Below, in pieces: positions 1 through 9,193 of a stretch of 64,000 nt of DNA (position 1 is its first letter; each line of letters begins with the position of its first letter). Location of the stretch: the NCBI RefSeq assembly GCF_947500605.1, contig NZ_CANMSJ010000011.1, forward strand, positions 60,527 to 124,526. Direction: 5' to 3'. The DNA is from an uncultured Lacinutrix sp. GTDB taxonomy: Bacteria > Bacteroidota > Bacteroidia > Flavobacteriales > Flavobacteriaceae. Made by a program: the position numbers and the translations under genes. The notes under the pieces were generated by a model. That model did no database searches and was not told the DNA's origin. It was given only the letters and a program-made list of their open reading frames with translations.

Positions 1-252
1 AGTTTAAGTTCAAAGTTAGAAATACACCCTGTTCATTTGTCCAGAGAATTTAATCGCTATTTTGGAACAAGTCTTGGTAATTATATTCGATTGATTAAAT
101 TAAATAAAGCGTTTCATTTACTTCTCTCTAAAAAGTTTTCTATGACTGAAATTTGTTATCTATGTGATTTTTATGACCAAAGTCATTTCATCTCAAATTT
201 TAAGAAAATCTATAATACAACACCAACAAAAATTTTAAAGAATATTTCCTGA
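1..252 (+). CDS. AraC-family transcriptional regulator, C-terminal fragment (cut by window edge)
   Basis: The reading frame is open from the first base and ends in TGA at 250-252, so the gene starts upstream of the window. The visible 83 residues form the second half of an AraC/XylS DNA-binding domain: HPVHLSREFNRYFG is the end of the first helix-turn-helix, and EICYLCDFYDQSHFISNFKKIYNTTP is the second helix-turn-helix with the family signature (aromatic-DQSHF, then F-K, then TP near the end). The effector-binding domain and target cannot be seen. It may control the serine hydrolase that starts 70 bases downstream, but that gene has its own promoter-like sequence, so the link is only positional. 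Confidence 0.85.
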   Translation, partial: SLSSKLEIHPVHLSREFNRYFGTSLGNYIRLIKLNKAFHLLLSKKFSMTEICYLCDFYDQSHFISNFKKIYNTTPTKILKNIS

Positions 253-270
253 TGTTAATTATATACAATT

Positions 271-297
271 TTGGGAAATGGAATAATTTTACCTTTG
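271..297 (+). promoter_or_regulatory. Bacteroidetes-type promoter for the serine hydrolase gene
   Basis: TTG at 271-273 and TACCTTTG at 290-297 match the Bacteroidetes sigma-A pattern TTG / TAnnTTTG. The 16-nt spacing is a little short. Transcription would begin about 20 bases before the ATG at 323. Confidence 0.5.
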
Positions 298-322
298 TAA
301 TTCATCAAAAATCAATCAAAAA

Positions 323-1987
323 ATGAAAACACAAAGTATTTCACTTCTCTTATTTACATTTCTTACAATTAGTCTTTCCGGTCAAGATATGGCAGAATAC
401 ACGAGTGGGTGGGAAGGAAAAATAGACGGCTCGAAAGTATTCAACGTAAAGGTAGAAATAGAAAGTTTTGGACTTGAAAAAGCTAGATTAAAAATTTCTA
501 ATAGTAAAAGCATTATTGACTATCCGTTTGATTCAAGAAGTACTTCAATATTAAAAGTGCCTTTTGCAGAAAATTATTCTTTTGAAGGCGTACTTTCTGA
601 AAATGGTAAAGAAATTAATGGGTTTATCAAATCTGGAATGCTTCTTTATCACATAAAACTTACGCAATCAAAGAATAGTACTTTTATAGGAGTTTGGAAC
701 ATACTTATGATAGATGAGCTGAAATCACTTAACTTCTATTTGAGTATCGAAAATGGAGAAGGCAATGATTATCAAGCTTACCCAATTCTTGGAGACAATA
801 GATTTACAGGAACTTGGTGCGACAATTTTCAAAAAGAAAAAGATTTGATTTCGTTTATTGATTTTAAAACAGGATTGCAGTTTAAAGGAAAGCTAGAAAA
901 GAATAAGATTCAATTAAGTATCCTCTTAGGAAACCATTTGCTAACAGATATAGAATTAAAAAAATCTATAACCGATTGGAAAATTGGTGGTTTTAAAAAT
1001 GACAAAAACAACACTTCCATTTTAAAACTTACTGAAATGGAATACCTTATTTCAAAGGATTCATTTCCTAATACACATGCTGTTGTAATTTCAAAAAAAG
1101 GGAAAATTGAATATGAAAATTATTTTGATGGTTACAACTCAAATATTCCACACGACATGAAATCTGCTTCAAAAAGTATTTCATCCGCAATAGTTGGAAT
1201 AGCAAAAGACAAATTGTTATTTAATAGTGTTAAGCAATCTATTTTTGATTTTCTGCCTGAAAAATATCAAACTCGTAAAGACAGTCTAAAAACGAAAATC
1301 GATATTCAGAGTCTTTTAACAATGAGTTCTGGTATAGATGCTATAGATTATGGTATCAATGCAAATCCAAAATCTTCTGCAACAGAAAATAATTACCAAA
1401 GAACACCTGATTGGATCGAAGCAATTCTAAAAGCTCCAATGATTCATAAGCCAAACACTAATGCTAATTATGGCTCAGCAAACCCAGCTTTGCTAGGTGT
1501 TGCTATGGATTCTGTCATTTCAGAACCTTTGGAATTATTTATTGATAAGTTTTTATTTCAGAAATTGAAAATTTCAAATTACATTATTCAAACGGACTTA
1601 AGAGATAAGCCATATTTTGGAGGTGGAATGTACCTTACTCCAAAAGATATGTTGAAATTTGGAGAACTCTATCTGAATAAAGGAAAATGGCAATCAAAAC
1701 GTATTATATCTAAAAAATGGGTTAAAAAATCATTTAAAAACTATCGTAATTTAGAAAATGTAACAGATAAAAATGGTTATGGATATTTATGGTGGCATAA
1801 CACTTATCAAATTAATGGAAAAAATATAAAATCTATTGAGGCAAGAGGGAATGGAGGACAATATATTTTTGTAATTCCTTGTTTACAAACAGTTGTTGTT
1901 ATTACATCTGGGAATTATAGAAATGGTAAAACACAGCAACCTGAAATAATTTTTGAAGAATATATTTTACCTTACCTTGAAAATTGA
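323..1987 (+). CDS. Secreted serine hydrolase, beta-lactamase/penicillin-binding-protein fold
   Basis: The 554-residue protein has an N-terminal signal peptide (about residues 1-20, ending SLSGQD), a poorly conserved N-terminal half, and a C-terminal class C beta-lactamase-type domain from about residue 240. The catalytic SxxK motif is S281-A-S-K284, the second motif is Y383-G-S385, and a GNGG segment near residue 515 fills the place of the third motif. The family includes esterases, D-aminopeptidases and carboxypeptidases; few members are true beta-lactamases, so the substrate is unknown. It is probably periplasmic or surface-exposed. A promoter lies directly upstream. A repeat element (about 1994-2122) related to the one that ends the AIPR gene near 46.7 kb follows directly, so the gene may be a recently acquired cassette. 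Confidence 0.85.
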   Translation: MKTQSISLLLFTFLTISLSGQDMAEYTSGWEGKIDGSKVFNVKVEIESFGLEKARLKISNSKSIIDYPFDSRSTSILKVPFAENYSFEGVLSENGKEINGFIKSGMLLYHIKLTQSKNSTFIGVWNILMIDELKSLNFYLSIENGEGNDYQAYPILGDNRFTGTWCDNFQKEKDLISFIDFKTGLQFKGKLEKNKIQLSILLGNHLLTDIELKKSITDWKIGGFKNDKNNTSILKLTEMEYLISKDSFPNTHAVVISKKGKIEYENYFDGYNSNIPHDMKSASKSISSAIVGIAKDKLLFNSVKQSIFDFLPEKYQTRKDSLKTKIDIQSLLTMSSGIDAIDYGINANPKSSATENNYQRTPDWIEAILKAPMIHKPNTNANYGSANPALLGVAMDSVISEPLELFIDKFLFQKLKISNYIIQTDLRDKPYFGGGMYLTPKDMLKFGELYLNKGKWQSKRIISKKWVKKSFKNYRNLENVTDKNGYGYLWWHNTYQINGKNIKSIEARGNGGQYIFVIPCLQTVVVITSGNYRNGKTQQPEIIFEEYILPYLEN

Positions 1988-1993
1988 AAAAAA

Positions 1994-2122
1994 ACAGTTG
2001 CCAATACCGTATAAAAATAATTTCGATTTAGTGCTTAATCAAAGGCAATTGCGTGTTTGCCTGCATCTGAATTTCCTTCGGAAAATCCTCGCATACAAAC
2101 CCGAAACTATACATAAACGTTA
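1994..2122 (+). repeat. Dispersed ~130-bp element, copy A
   Basis: This intergenic element is homologous to the reverse complement of 46588-46717. Two shared blocks anchor the match: TTAGTGCTTAA (ends 2038) and CTTCGGAAAATCCTCGCA (2076-2093, identical over 18 bases in both copies). They are separated by 37 bases in each copy. Both copies sit directly 3' of an accessory gene and in that gene's orientation. Its role is unknown; an attC-like recombination site or an exchange-prone 3' flank are possibilities. Confidence 0.7.
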
Positions 2123-2134
2123 AACGAAACCAAT

Positions 2135-2173
2135 AAAAAAACGCTCTCAGAATCAAATCTAAGAACGTTTTTT
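2135..2173 (-). terminator. Intrinsic terminator of groEL
   Basis: A 16-base arm at 2135-2151 pairs with 2158-2173 around a short loop. Two positions are mismatched on the plus strand but become G-U pairs in minus-strand RNA, so the hairpin is built for transcripts from groEL. A U-run follows on the minus strand. Confidence 0.85.
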
Positions 2174-2232
2174 AATTTATTTCACACAATTTTCAGTGTA
2201 TGAGTAATTTATTTGTGTATCGATACTCTCGA

Positions 2233-3870
<1,638 letters not shown>

Positions 3871-3880
3871 CTATTTTGTT

Positions 3881-3955
3881 ATTCCTGAAAAAACAGGAAT
3901 CTATGTTAATTGAAATTGTTTTTTGTTGAATGGATTCCTGTTTTTTCAGGAATGA
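3881..3955. repeat. Paired palindromic repeats between groES and groEL
   Basis: ATTCCTGAAAAAACAGGAAT (3881-3900) is a palindromic hairpin unit. The segment at 3933-3953 is its exact reverse complement over 21 bases when the adjoining C at 3901 is included, so the spacer contains two self-complementary units in inverted orientation. The pattern resembles REP/MITE-like extragenic palindromes. It would be transcribed between groES and groEL and could form one large stem or two small hairpins. Confidence 0.8.
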
Positions 3956-4005
3956 CAACAATTATATGAAGATGCTAAAGGCAAATAGCCAAAAGCTAAG
4001 TGCTA

Positions 4006-4284
4006 TTAAATAATAGCCATTATATCTTCCTCACGCATCATTAAATAGTTTGTACCTTCTAACTTAATTTCAGAACCAGAATACTTTCCGTAAAGTACAG
4101 TGTCTCCAACTTTAACAGTAAGTGGCTCATCTTTTTTTCCGTTTCCAATAGCTACAACAGTACCTTTATGTTGTTTCTCTTGTGCGCTATCTGGAATATA
4201 TAGTCCAGAAGCAGTTTGTGTTTCAGCAGGAAGTGCTTCAACTAGTACACGATCTGCTAGTGGTTTAATGTTTATTTTGCTCAT
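4006..4284 (-). CDS. groES: 10 kDa co-chaperonin GroES
   Basis: The 92-residue protein has the full GroES fold: the N-terminal KPLADRVLVEALPAE strand, the mobile loop (TASGLYIPDSAQEKQHKG), the VGDTVLYGKYSGSEI segment and the C-terminal YLMMREEDIMAII. It caps the GroEL ring and controls substrate encapsulation. It is the first gene of the groES-groEL pair. A TAnnTTTG-like box on the minus strand (4379-4386) and a small hairpin in the presumed leader (4299-4317) lie upstream. Confidence 0.98.
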   Translation of the reverse strand: MSKINIKPLADRVLVEALPAETQTASGLYIPDSAQEKQHKGTVVAIGNGKKDEPLTVKVGDTVLYGKYSGSEIKLEGTNYLMMREEDIMAII

Positions 4285-4298
4285 GTTATTTTTATTTA

Positions 4299-4317
4299 GT
4301 CTGTTTAGAATACAGAC
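4299..4317 (-). promoter_or_regulatory. Leader hairpin upstream of groES
   Basis: GTCTGT (4299-4304) is the reverse complement of ACAGAC (4312-4317), giving a 6-bp stem with a 7-base loop just before the groES start. It may be an mRNA stability or temperature-sensitive structure. It does not match the CIRCE sequence. Confidence 0.3.
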
Positions 4318-4378
4318 GGTTCGTTAATTTTTATACTATATATACTAAGCTAAAAATGTGCCATTGCAAGGTAACTGA

Positions 4379-4386
4379 CAAACTTA
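4379..4386 (-). promoter_or_regulatory. Candidate promoter -7 box for groES
   Basis: CAAACTTA on the plus strand reads TAAGTTTG on the minus strand, a match to TAnnTTTG. I see no TTG element at the expected distance. The leader would be about 90 nt. Confidence 0.35.
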
Positions 4387-4414
4387 CAGATTCTATACTG
4401 TAGCTATTAAAAAC

Positions 4415-4447
4415 AAAAAATGCCAACTGTTAAGTTGGCATTTTTTT
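4415..4447 (-). terminator. Intrinsic terminator of secG
   Basis: AAAAAATGCCAACT (4415-4428) pairs perfectly with AGTTGGCATTTTTT (4433-4446) around a 4-base loop. It separates the lptE-TPR-secG unit from groESL. Confidence 0.9.
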
Positions 4448-4467
4448 ATAATATTATATTGGTGATA

Positions 4468-4818
4468 TTAGTTGTCACCTTCAGTTTCTTGAGTTGTATT
4501 GTCTACAGCTGGTGCAGGTGCAGGTGTAACAGGTGCTGTTATAGCATTTTCATCTAAAGCTTTAGAATCTCCCAATACTCCAGCTCTTGGAATAGATAAA
4601 CTAGACACTAAAATTAATGCCACTAAAATAGTAGCTAATGTCCAAGTACTTTTATCTAAAAAGTCTGTTGTTTTCTTTACACCACCTAATTGCTGTGTTC
4701 CACCGCCACCAAAAGAAGAAGATAATCCTCCACCTTTAGGATTTTGTACCATTATTACTACTATTAGTAAAAAGGCAACTATAACAATTAGTATTAAAAA
4801 TATTGTAAACTGTCCCAT
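4468..4818 (-). CDS. secG: Preprotein translocase subunit SecG
   Basis: The 116-residue inner-membrane protein is the small accessory subunit of SecYEG. It has two membrane helices (about residues 4-24 and 56-76) separated by the SecG signature loop VQNPKGGGLSSSFGGGGTQ. The C-terminal tail, rich in Ala, Pro and Thr and acidic at the end, is longer than in the E. coli protein but usual in Bacteroidetes. Its start overlaps the stop of the upstream TPR gene by one base (TAATG), which indicates translational coupling. A strong terminator follows. Confidence 0.93.
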   Translation of the reverse strand: MGQFTIFLILIVIVAFLLIVVIMVQNPKGGGLSSSFGGGGTQQLGGVKKTTDFLDKSTWTLATILVALILVSSLSIPRAGVLGDSKALDENAITAPVTPAPAPAVDNTTQETEGDN

Positions 4819-5756
4819 TATTCCTTATTGTTTTGTTCTTGTAATTCGTTAATTGCTTTAATTTGGTCTGCAAAGAAACCACTTTTTTCTGGATATTTCA
4901 AACTTAATATTTTATAAGATTGAATTGCCTTTTTATAGTTCTTTTGCTCAAGATAAATTCTTGCTAAAGTCTCTGTCATTAAGGCTTCAGGCTGAATCAT
5001 TTGCGCTTTAGCAATATTGTGTTTTGATGCAACTGTTTTTTTTGCGACTAATTTTGGACTCTTTTCTATGAATTTTTCGATGAGATCAAACTTTTTTGCC
5101 TTAGCTAATGCGCTAACAGATTTTTTAGGTTTTTTCTCTTCAGAAGTACTTTTCACAGATTCTTCTTTTCTATCAATAGGAGTAAAGCGTGTTAAAGTTA
5201 ACCACTCATTAAAAGAGTGTGTTTCTACTTTTTCAAAATCAAGCGGTTTCCCAATATTTAAAATGTCTTCTGGTTTTTTTGAAACTTCAATTGTTTTTTC
5301 TTCAGCTTCAATTTCAGTTTTAAAACTTGCAACTTTTTCTTTTTCTATTTTAGGCTGAAATAAATCTGGATCTAAAATTTTTATAGTGTCTTCAATTTGC
5401 TGTTTTAAAGCTTGGTCTATTGCGACACTTTTTTCAACCGAAATGTCTTCTGCTTGAACCTCTATGTCAAGCAAGTTTGCTGCATTTTGCCTAATAAATC
5501 GCGACACTTCGTTTTGAGTAAATGTTTCCGAAGTAATAAAATCGAATAAAATACTTCTATCTGTTGTATAAGCAGCGGTAGTTTTTAATGCATTGTTATA
5601 TTTAAAACTATCTGCATTTTTTAGACCTTTAATATAAAGTGCTCTTGCAGATTGAAAATATGGAAAAGCATCAACAACATTTTTTAAATCCTCGGTTTGA
5701 GATTTATTAATGTGCTGTGGTGCTTTAAGAATATTTAAAAAGTTGGTTTGATTCAT
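4818..5756 (-). CDS. TPR-containing protein of the lptE-secG operon
   Basis: The 312-residue protein has no signal peptide and is probably cytoplasmic. Its N-terminus (NILKAPQHINKSQTEDLKNVV) and middle are not assignable to a named domain. Residues about 260-300 (TLARIYLEQKNYKKAIQSYKILSLKYPEKSGFFADQI) form a clear tetratricopeptide repeat, so a protein-binding role is likely. The middle is charged and Lys/Glu-rich. It sits between the LptE-like gene (directly adjacent, TAA then ATG) and secG (one-base overlap). This order, common in Flavobacteriaceae, hints at a role in envelope biogenesis, but no function is established. Confidence 0.75.
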   Translation of the reverse strand: MNQTNFLNILKAPQHINKSQTEDLKNVVDAFPYFQSARALYIKGLKNADSFKYNNALKTTAAYTTDRSILFDFITSETFTQNEVSRFIRQNAANLLDIEVQAEDISVEKSVAIDQALKQQIEDTIKILDPDLFQPKIEKEKVASFKTEIEAEEKTIEVSKKPEDILNIGKPLDFEKVETHSFNEWLTLTRFTPIDRKEESVKSTSEEKKPKKSVSALAKAKKFDLIEKFIEKSPKLVAKKTVASKHNIAKAQMIQPEALMTETLARIYLEQKNYKKAIQSYKILSLKYPEKSGFFADQIKAINELQEQNNKE

Positions 5757-6263
5757 TTACCACTTAGCTAAAGATGCGTTAAAAATATCTTGTGTAATAC
5801 GTTCGAAAATTTCTTCGAAAGCGGTTTCTTTTACGCTTCCGCTAAGTAAAGATGTTCCTGAATAATCGTAGAAAAATGAAAATGTTTTTTCAAAATCATC
5901 GTCCTCCGCTTTTTTATTGTAAAAACGAACACGAACACCAATTGTTAATCTGTTTTGTGCGGCTGTATTATCTGCTGTAGCAGTAGTTGGAGAAATACGG
6001 TATTCTGTAATTTCACCTTCGTAAACTAAATCTGCATTAGAGTTTACAAGCTCTAAATTAGTTTGATTTACAATTAAATCTTGTAATGCAATAGTAAAAT
6101 CTCTATCTATTCCTGGCTCTACTTGTGCAGCATTATTTTGAAAATAATTAACCTGAAAAGATTTTACATTGTCTTGAATGTTTGTTCCCGATAAAGAATA
6201 AAAGCCACAGCTAAAAACTGAAACTGTTACCAATAGTATTAGAATGTGTTTTATGTATTTCAT
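5757..6263 (-). CDS. LptE-like outer-membrane lipoprotein
   Basis: The 168-residue protein has a lipoprotein signal peptide (KHILILLVTVSVFSC, Cys19) followed by GFYSLSGTNI, the start typical of the Bacteroidetes LptE family. LptE plugs the LptD barrel that inserts lipopolysaccharide into the outer membrane. The body contains the VEPGIDRDFTIALQDLI and YEGEITEYRISP segments of that family. The upstream neighbour is the sigma-54 activator gene, 70 bases away; the downstream neighbours are the TPR gene and secG. The family assignment rests on pattern and gene order. Confidence 0.8.
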   Translation of the reverse strand: MKYIKHILILLVTVSVFSCGFYSLSGTNIQDNVKSFQVNYFQNNAAQVEPGIDRDFTIALQDLIVNQTNLELVNSNADLVYEGEITEYRISPTTATADNTAAQNRLTIGVRVRFYNKKAEDDDFEKTFSFFYDYSGTSLLSGSVKETAFEEIFERITQDIFNASLAKW

Positions 6264-6333
6264 CTTGTGCTCACGAAAGTGAGTGTCTTTTAGTTGTTAT
6301 TTTAATACGTTTAAGCTTATTATTAACGAAAAA

Positions 6334-7587
6334 TTAAAGATCAAATTGTTTAATTTTTCTATACAATGTACGCTCGCTAATACCCAATTCTTCGGCAGCT
6401 AATTTACGTTTTCCGCTATGTCGCTCTAAAGATTTTTTTATTAATTCTAATTCTTTATCGTGAAGCGATAGCGTTTCTTCTTCCTCGATTTCTTCAGCAA
6501 AATGATATTTATCGTCAGTTTCTGGAGCGTAGTTTTTTGTTTCCGATTTCTGCGGAATAGCCAATACTTGTAAATCTTCTAAAGTTTCATCATCATCATT
6601 ATCGCCGTAGATTTTTTCAATTAAACCTTGATTGTCTTCTTGAACATCTTTAGCATTTCCTTTTTTCATTAGTTCCATTGTAAGCTTCTTTAAATCGTTT
6701 AAATCGGCTTTCATATCAAATAAAACTTTGTAGAGAATTTCGCGTTCGCTACTAAAATCGCTTTCAGATTTTGTGGTTTTTATAACTGCAGGTAAATTAC
6801 TTGCTCCTGTAGGTAGGTAGCCTCTTAAAGTATTTGAAGAAATCGCTCTATTTTGTTCTAGTACAGAAACTTGTTCGGCTACATTACGTAACTGTCTAAT
6901 GTTTCCATTCCATCTAAATTTTAATAAATCTTGTACGGCGTCGTCAGATAGTTTTATGGTTGGCATTTTATACTTCAATGCAAAATCACTAGCAAACTTT
7001 CTAAATAATAAATGAATATCTTCTTGGCGCTCGCGTAGCGGCGGAAGGTTAATTTCTACAGTGCTTAATCTGTAGTATAAGTCTTCACGAAATTTTTCTT
7101 TTTTAATAGCATCAAACATATTAACGTTTGTTGCTGCAACAATACGCACATTTGTTTTTTGTACTTTACTAGAACCTACTTTTATAAATTCTCCATTTTC
7201 TAGTACACGTAATAAGCGCACTTGCGTTGTTAATGGTAATTCTCCTACTTCATCTAAAAAAATAGTACCGCCATCTGCAACTTCAAAGTAGCCATTTCTA
7301 GTTGCTGTTGCTCCTGTAAATGCACCTTTTTCGTGACCAAAAAGTTCACTGTCTATGGTGCCTTCTGGTATTGCGCCACAGTTTACTGCTATGTATTTGT
7401 TGTGTTTTCTGTGAGATAGTTGATGTATTATTTTTGGAATACTCTCCTTACCAACACCACTTTCTCCTGTTACCAGAACAGAAATATCTGTTGGCGATAC
7501 TTGGATTGCTTTTTCTATGGCGCGATTTAAGGTTGCACTATTTCCAATAATCCCGAAACGTTGTTTTGTAGCTTGTATTGATTCCAT
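6334..7587 (-). CDS. Sigma-54-dependent transcriptional activator without receiver domain
   Basis: The 417-residue protein starts almost directly with the AAA+ domain that remodels sigma-54 RNA polymerase. Walker A is GESGVGKE (residues 41-48), the sigma-54 contact loop is GAFTGA (88-93), Walker B is GTIFLDE, and the R-finger region YYRLSTVEINLPPLRER follows. A long acidic linker (about 285-375) leads to a C-terminal Fis-type helix-turn-helix (LAAEELGISERTLYRKI). There is no receiver, GAF or PAS domain, so its activity must be controlled by expression or a partner protein. It lies 30 bases after miaB and before the LptE-like gene. Confidence 0.92.
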   Translation of the reverse strand: MESIQATKQRFGIIGNSATLNRAIEKAIQVSPTDISVLVTGESGVGKESIPKIIHQLSHRKHNKYIAVNCGAIPEGTIDSELFGHEKGAFTGATATRNGYFEVADGGTIFLDEVGELPLTTQVRLLRVLENGEFIKVGSSKVQKTNVRIVAATNVNMFDAIKKEKFREDLYYRLSTVEINLPPLRERQEDIHLLFRKFASDFALKYKMPTIKLSDDAVQDLLKFRWNGNIRQLRNVAEQVSVLEQNRAISSNTLRGYLPTGASNLPAVIKTTKSESDFSSEREILYKVLFDMKADLNDLKKLTMELMKKGNAKDVQEDNQGLIEKIYGDNDDDETLEDLQVLAIPQKSETKNYAPETDDKYHFAEEIEEEETLSLHDKELELIKKSLERHSGKRKLAAEELGISERTLYRKIKQFDL

Positions 7588-7617
7588 ATTATTTCTACTT
7601 AGTCCGAAACTTTTTAA

Positions 7618-9060
7618 TTATTGTCTAGAAAGTTCTACAGCTTCACCTATTAGTGTTGCTTTTGTACAATCTGTTATTTTTACGTTTACAAAATCTCCAA
7701 TGTTATATTTGTCTTTTGGAAAAACAGCAACAATACTATGTTGACTTCTTCCAGACCATTGGTCTTTAGATTTTTTAGATTCTTTTTCTACTAGTATTTC
7801 TACAGTTTGCCCTAAAAATTCTCTTGTTCTTAATTCACTATGCTCTAATTGAAGCGCAATAATCTCGCTTAATCTGCGGCTTTTTGTAGCTTCAGGAACA
7901 TCATCTTCAAATTTACGTTCTGCAAGTGTTCCAGGTCGTTCAGAATAAGTATACATATAGCCAAAGTTATATTTTACATATTCTAATAAACTTAAAGTGT
8001 CTTGGTGATCGTCTTCTGTTTCTGTTGGGAAACCAGCAATCATATCTTGACTTATGGCACAATCAGGAATAATACTACGAATATTATCTATTAACGTAAA
8101 ATACTCTTCTCTTGTATGTAAACGATTCATGGCCTTTAAAATACGGTTGCTTCCGCTTTGTACCGGTAAATGAATGTGATTACAAATGTTATCATATTTT
8201 GCCATCATCTTTATAACATCTAAACTCATGTCTTGAGGATTAGAAGTCGAAAAACGAATACGCATATTAGGTTGTGTTTCTGCACATATTTGTAATAATT
8301 TCGAGAAATCTACAGCAGTTGCTTTTTGCATTTCTGTAGCTTTAATAAAATTCTTTTTTAATCCGCCTCCGTACCAAAGGTAGCTATCTACGTTTTGACC
8401 AAGCAAAGTAATTTCCTTGTAGCCTTTGCTCCATAAGTCGTTTACTTCTTCAATAATACTTTGTGGATCGCGACTACGTTCTCTACCACGAGTAAATGGT
8501 ACCACACAAAAAGTACACATGTTATCGCAACCACGAGTTATAGATACTAAAGCAGTAACGCCATTAGTATTCAAACGTACAGGAGAAATATCTCCATATG
8601 TTTCATCTTTAGATAAAATAACGTTTATAGCATCATGGCCATCTTCAACTTCTGCTAAAAGATTAGGTAAATCTTTATAGGCATCAGGCCCAACAACAAG
8701 ATCTACAATTTTTTCTTCTTCTAGAAATTTAGTTTTCAAACGTTCTGCCATACAACCTAAAACACCAACTTTCATTTTTGGGTTTATACGTTTTACAGCA
8801 TTATATTTTTGCAGTCTTTTTCTAACAGTTTGCTCTGCTTTATCTCTAATAGAACAAGTGTTTACTAAAACTAAATCTGCATCTTCCAGATTGTTAGTAG
8901 TATTATAGCCTTGGTTGTCTAGTATAGAAGCCACAATCTCACTGTCGCTAAAATTCATAGCACAACCGTAGCTTTCTATAAAAAGTTTTTTTGTGTTGGC
9001 TTTATTTTGATTTAAAATAAGTGCCTCGCCTTGTTTAGCTTCGTCTATAGTCTTCTCCAT
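7618..9060 (-). CDS. miaB: tRNA-2-methylthio-N6-dimethylallyladenosine synthase MiaB
   Basis: This radical-SAM methylthiotransferase adds the 2-methylthio group to i6A37 of tRNAs reading UNN codons. From the chosen ATG it is 480 residues. The N-terminal UPF0004 domain holds C33 (SYGCAMN), C69 (NTCSIRDKAE) and C103 (GCMAER), ligands of the auxiliary cluster. The radical-SAM motif C178-x3-C182-x2-C185 (CDNMCTFC) follows. The C-terminal TRAM domain covers about residues 415-478. A longer frame reaches a TTG at 9084, but the ATG at 9060 matches the family N-terminus and lies about 30 bases from a promoter-like sequence. The sigma-54 activator follows after 30 bases. Confidence 0.97.
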   Translation of the reverse strand: MEKTIDEAKQGEALILNQNKANTKKLFIESYGCAMNFSDSEIVASILDNQGYNTTNNLEDADLVLVNTCSIRDKAEQTVRKRLQKYNAVKRINPKMKVGVLGCMAERLKTKFLEEEKIVDLVVGPDAYKDLPNLLAEVEDGHDAINVILSKDETYGDISPVRLNTNGVTALVSITRGCDNMCTFCVVPFTRGRERSRDPQSIIEEVNDLWSKGYKEITLLGQNVDSYLWYGGGLKKNFIKATEMQKATAVDFSKLLQICAETQPNMRIRFSTSNPQDMSLDVIKMMAKYDNICNHIHLPVQSGSNRILKAMNRLHTREEYFTLIDNIRSIIPDCAISQDMIAGFPTETEDDHQDTLSLLEYVKYNFGYMYTYSERPGTLAERKFEDDVPEATKSRRLSEIIALQLEHSELRTREFLGQTVEILVEKESKKSKDQWSGRSQHSIVAVFPKDKYNIGDFVNVKITDCTKATLIGEAVELSRQ

Positions 9061-9092
9061 AATTATTGATAAAATCAAAATCAATTAGTATG

Positions 9093-9124
9093 CAAAGATA
9101 AGATTATTTAAATGAAAGTGACAA
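9093..9124 (-). promoter_or_regulatory. Promoter of the miaB unit
   Basis: CAAAGATA (9093-9100) reads TATCTTTG on the minus strand, a full TAnnTTTG match. A TTG element at 9122-9124 (minus) is 21 nt upstream of it. Confidence 0.6.
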
Positions 9125-9193
9125 AGTGGCAGTTATAAATTATAGTTAAAAAACTTACATTTGAAGCATTAACATTTAAATAAAAGAAAGTAG

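Noticed and set aside
323..1987. Antibiotic-resistance beta-lactamase
   Set aside because: The motifs fit the broad serine hydrolase fold, and the long N-terminal half and missing KTG motif argue against a true class C beta-lactamase.
3881..3955. Possible CRISPR repeat
   Set aside because: Only two units, in inverted orientation, without spacers of constant length or cas genes.
4285..4400. CIRCE heat-shock operator upstream of groES
   Set aside because: No TTAGCACTC-N9-GAGTGCTAA pattern on either strand.
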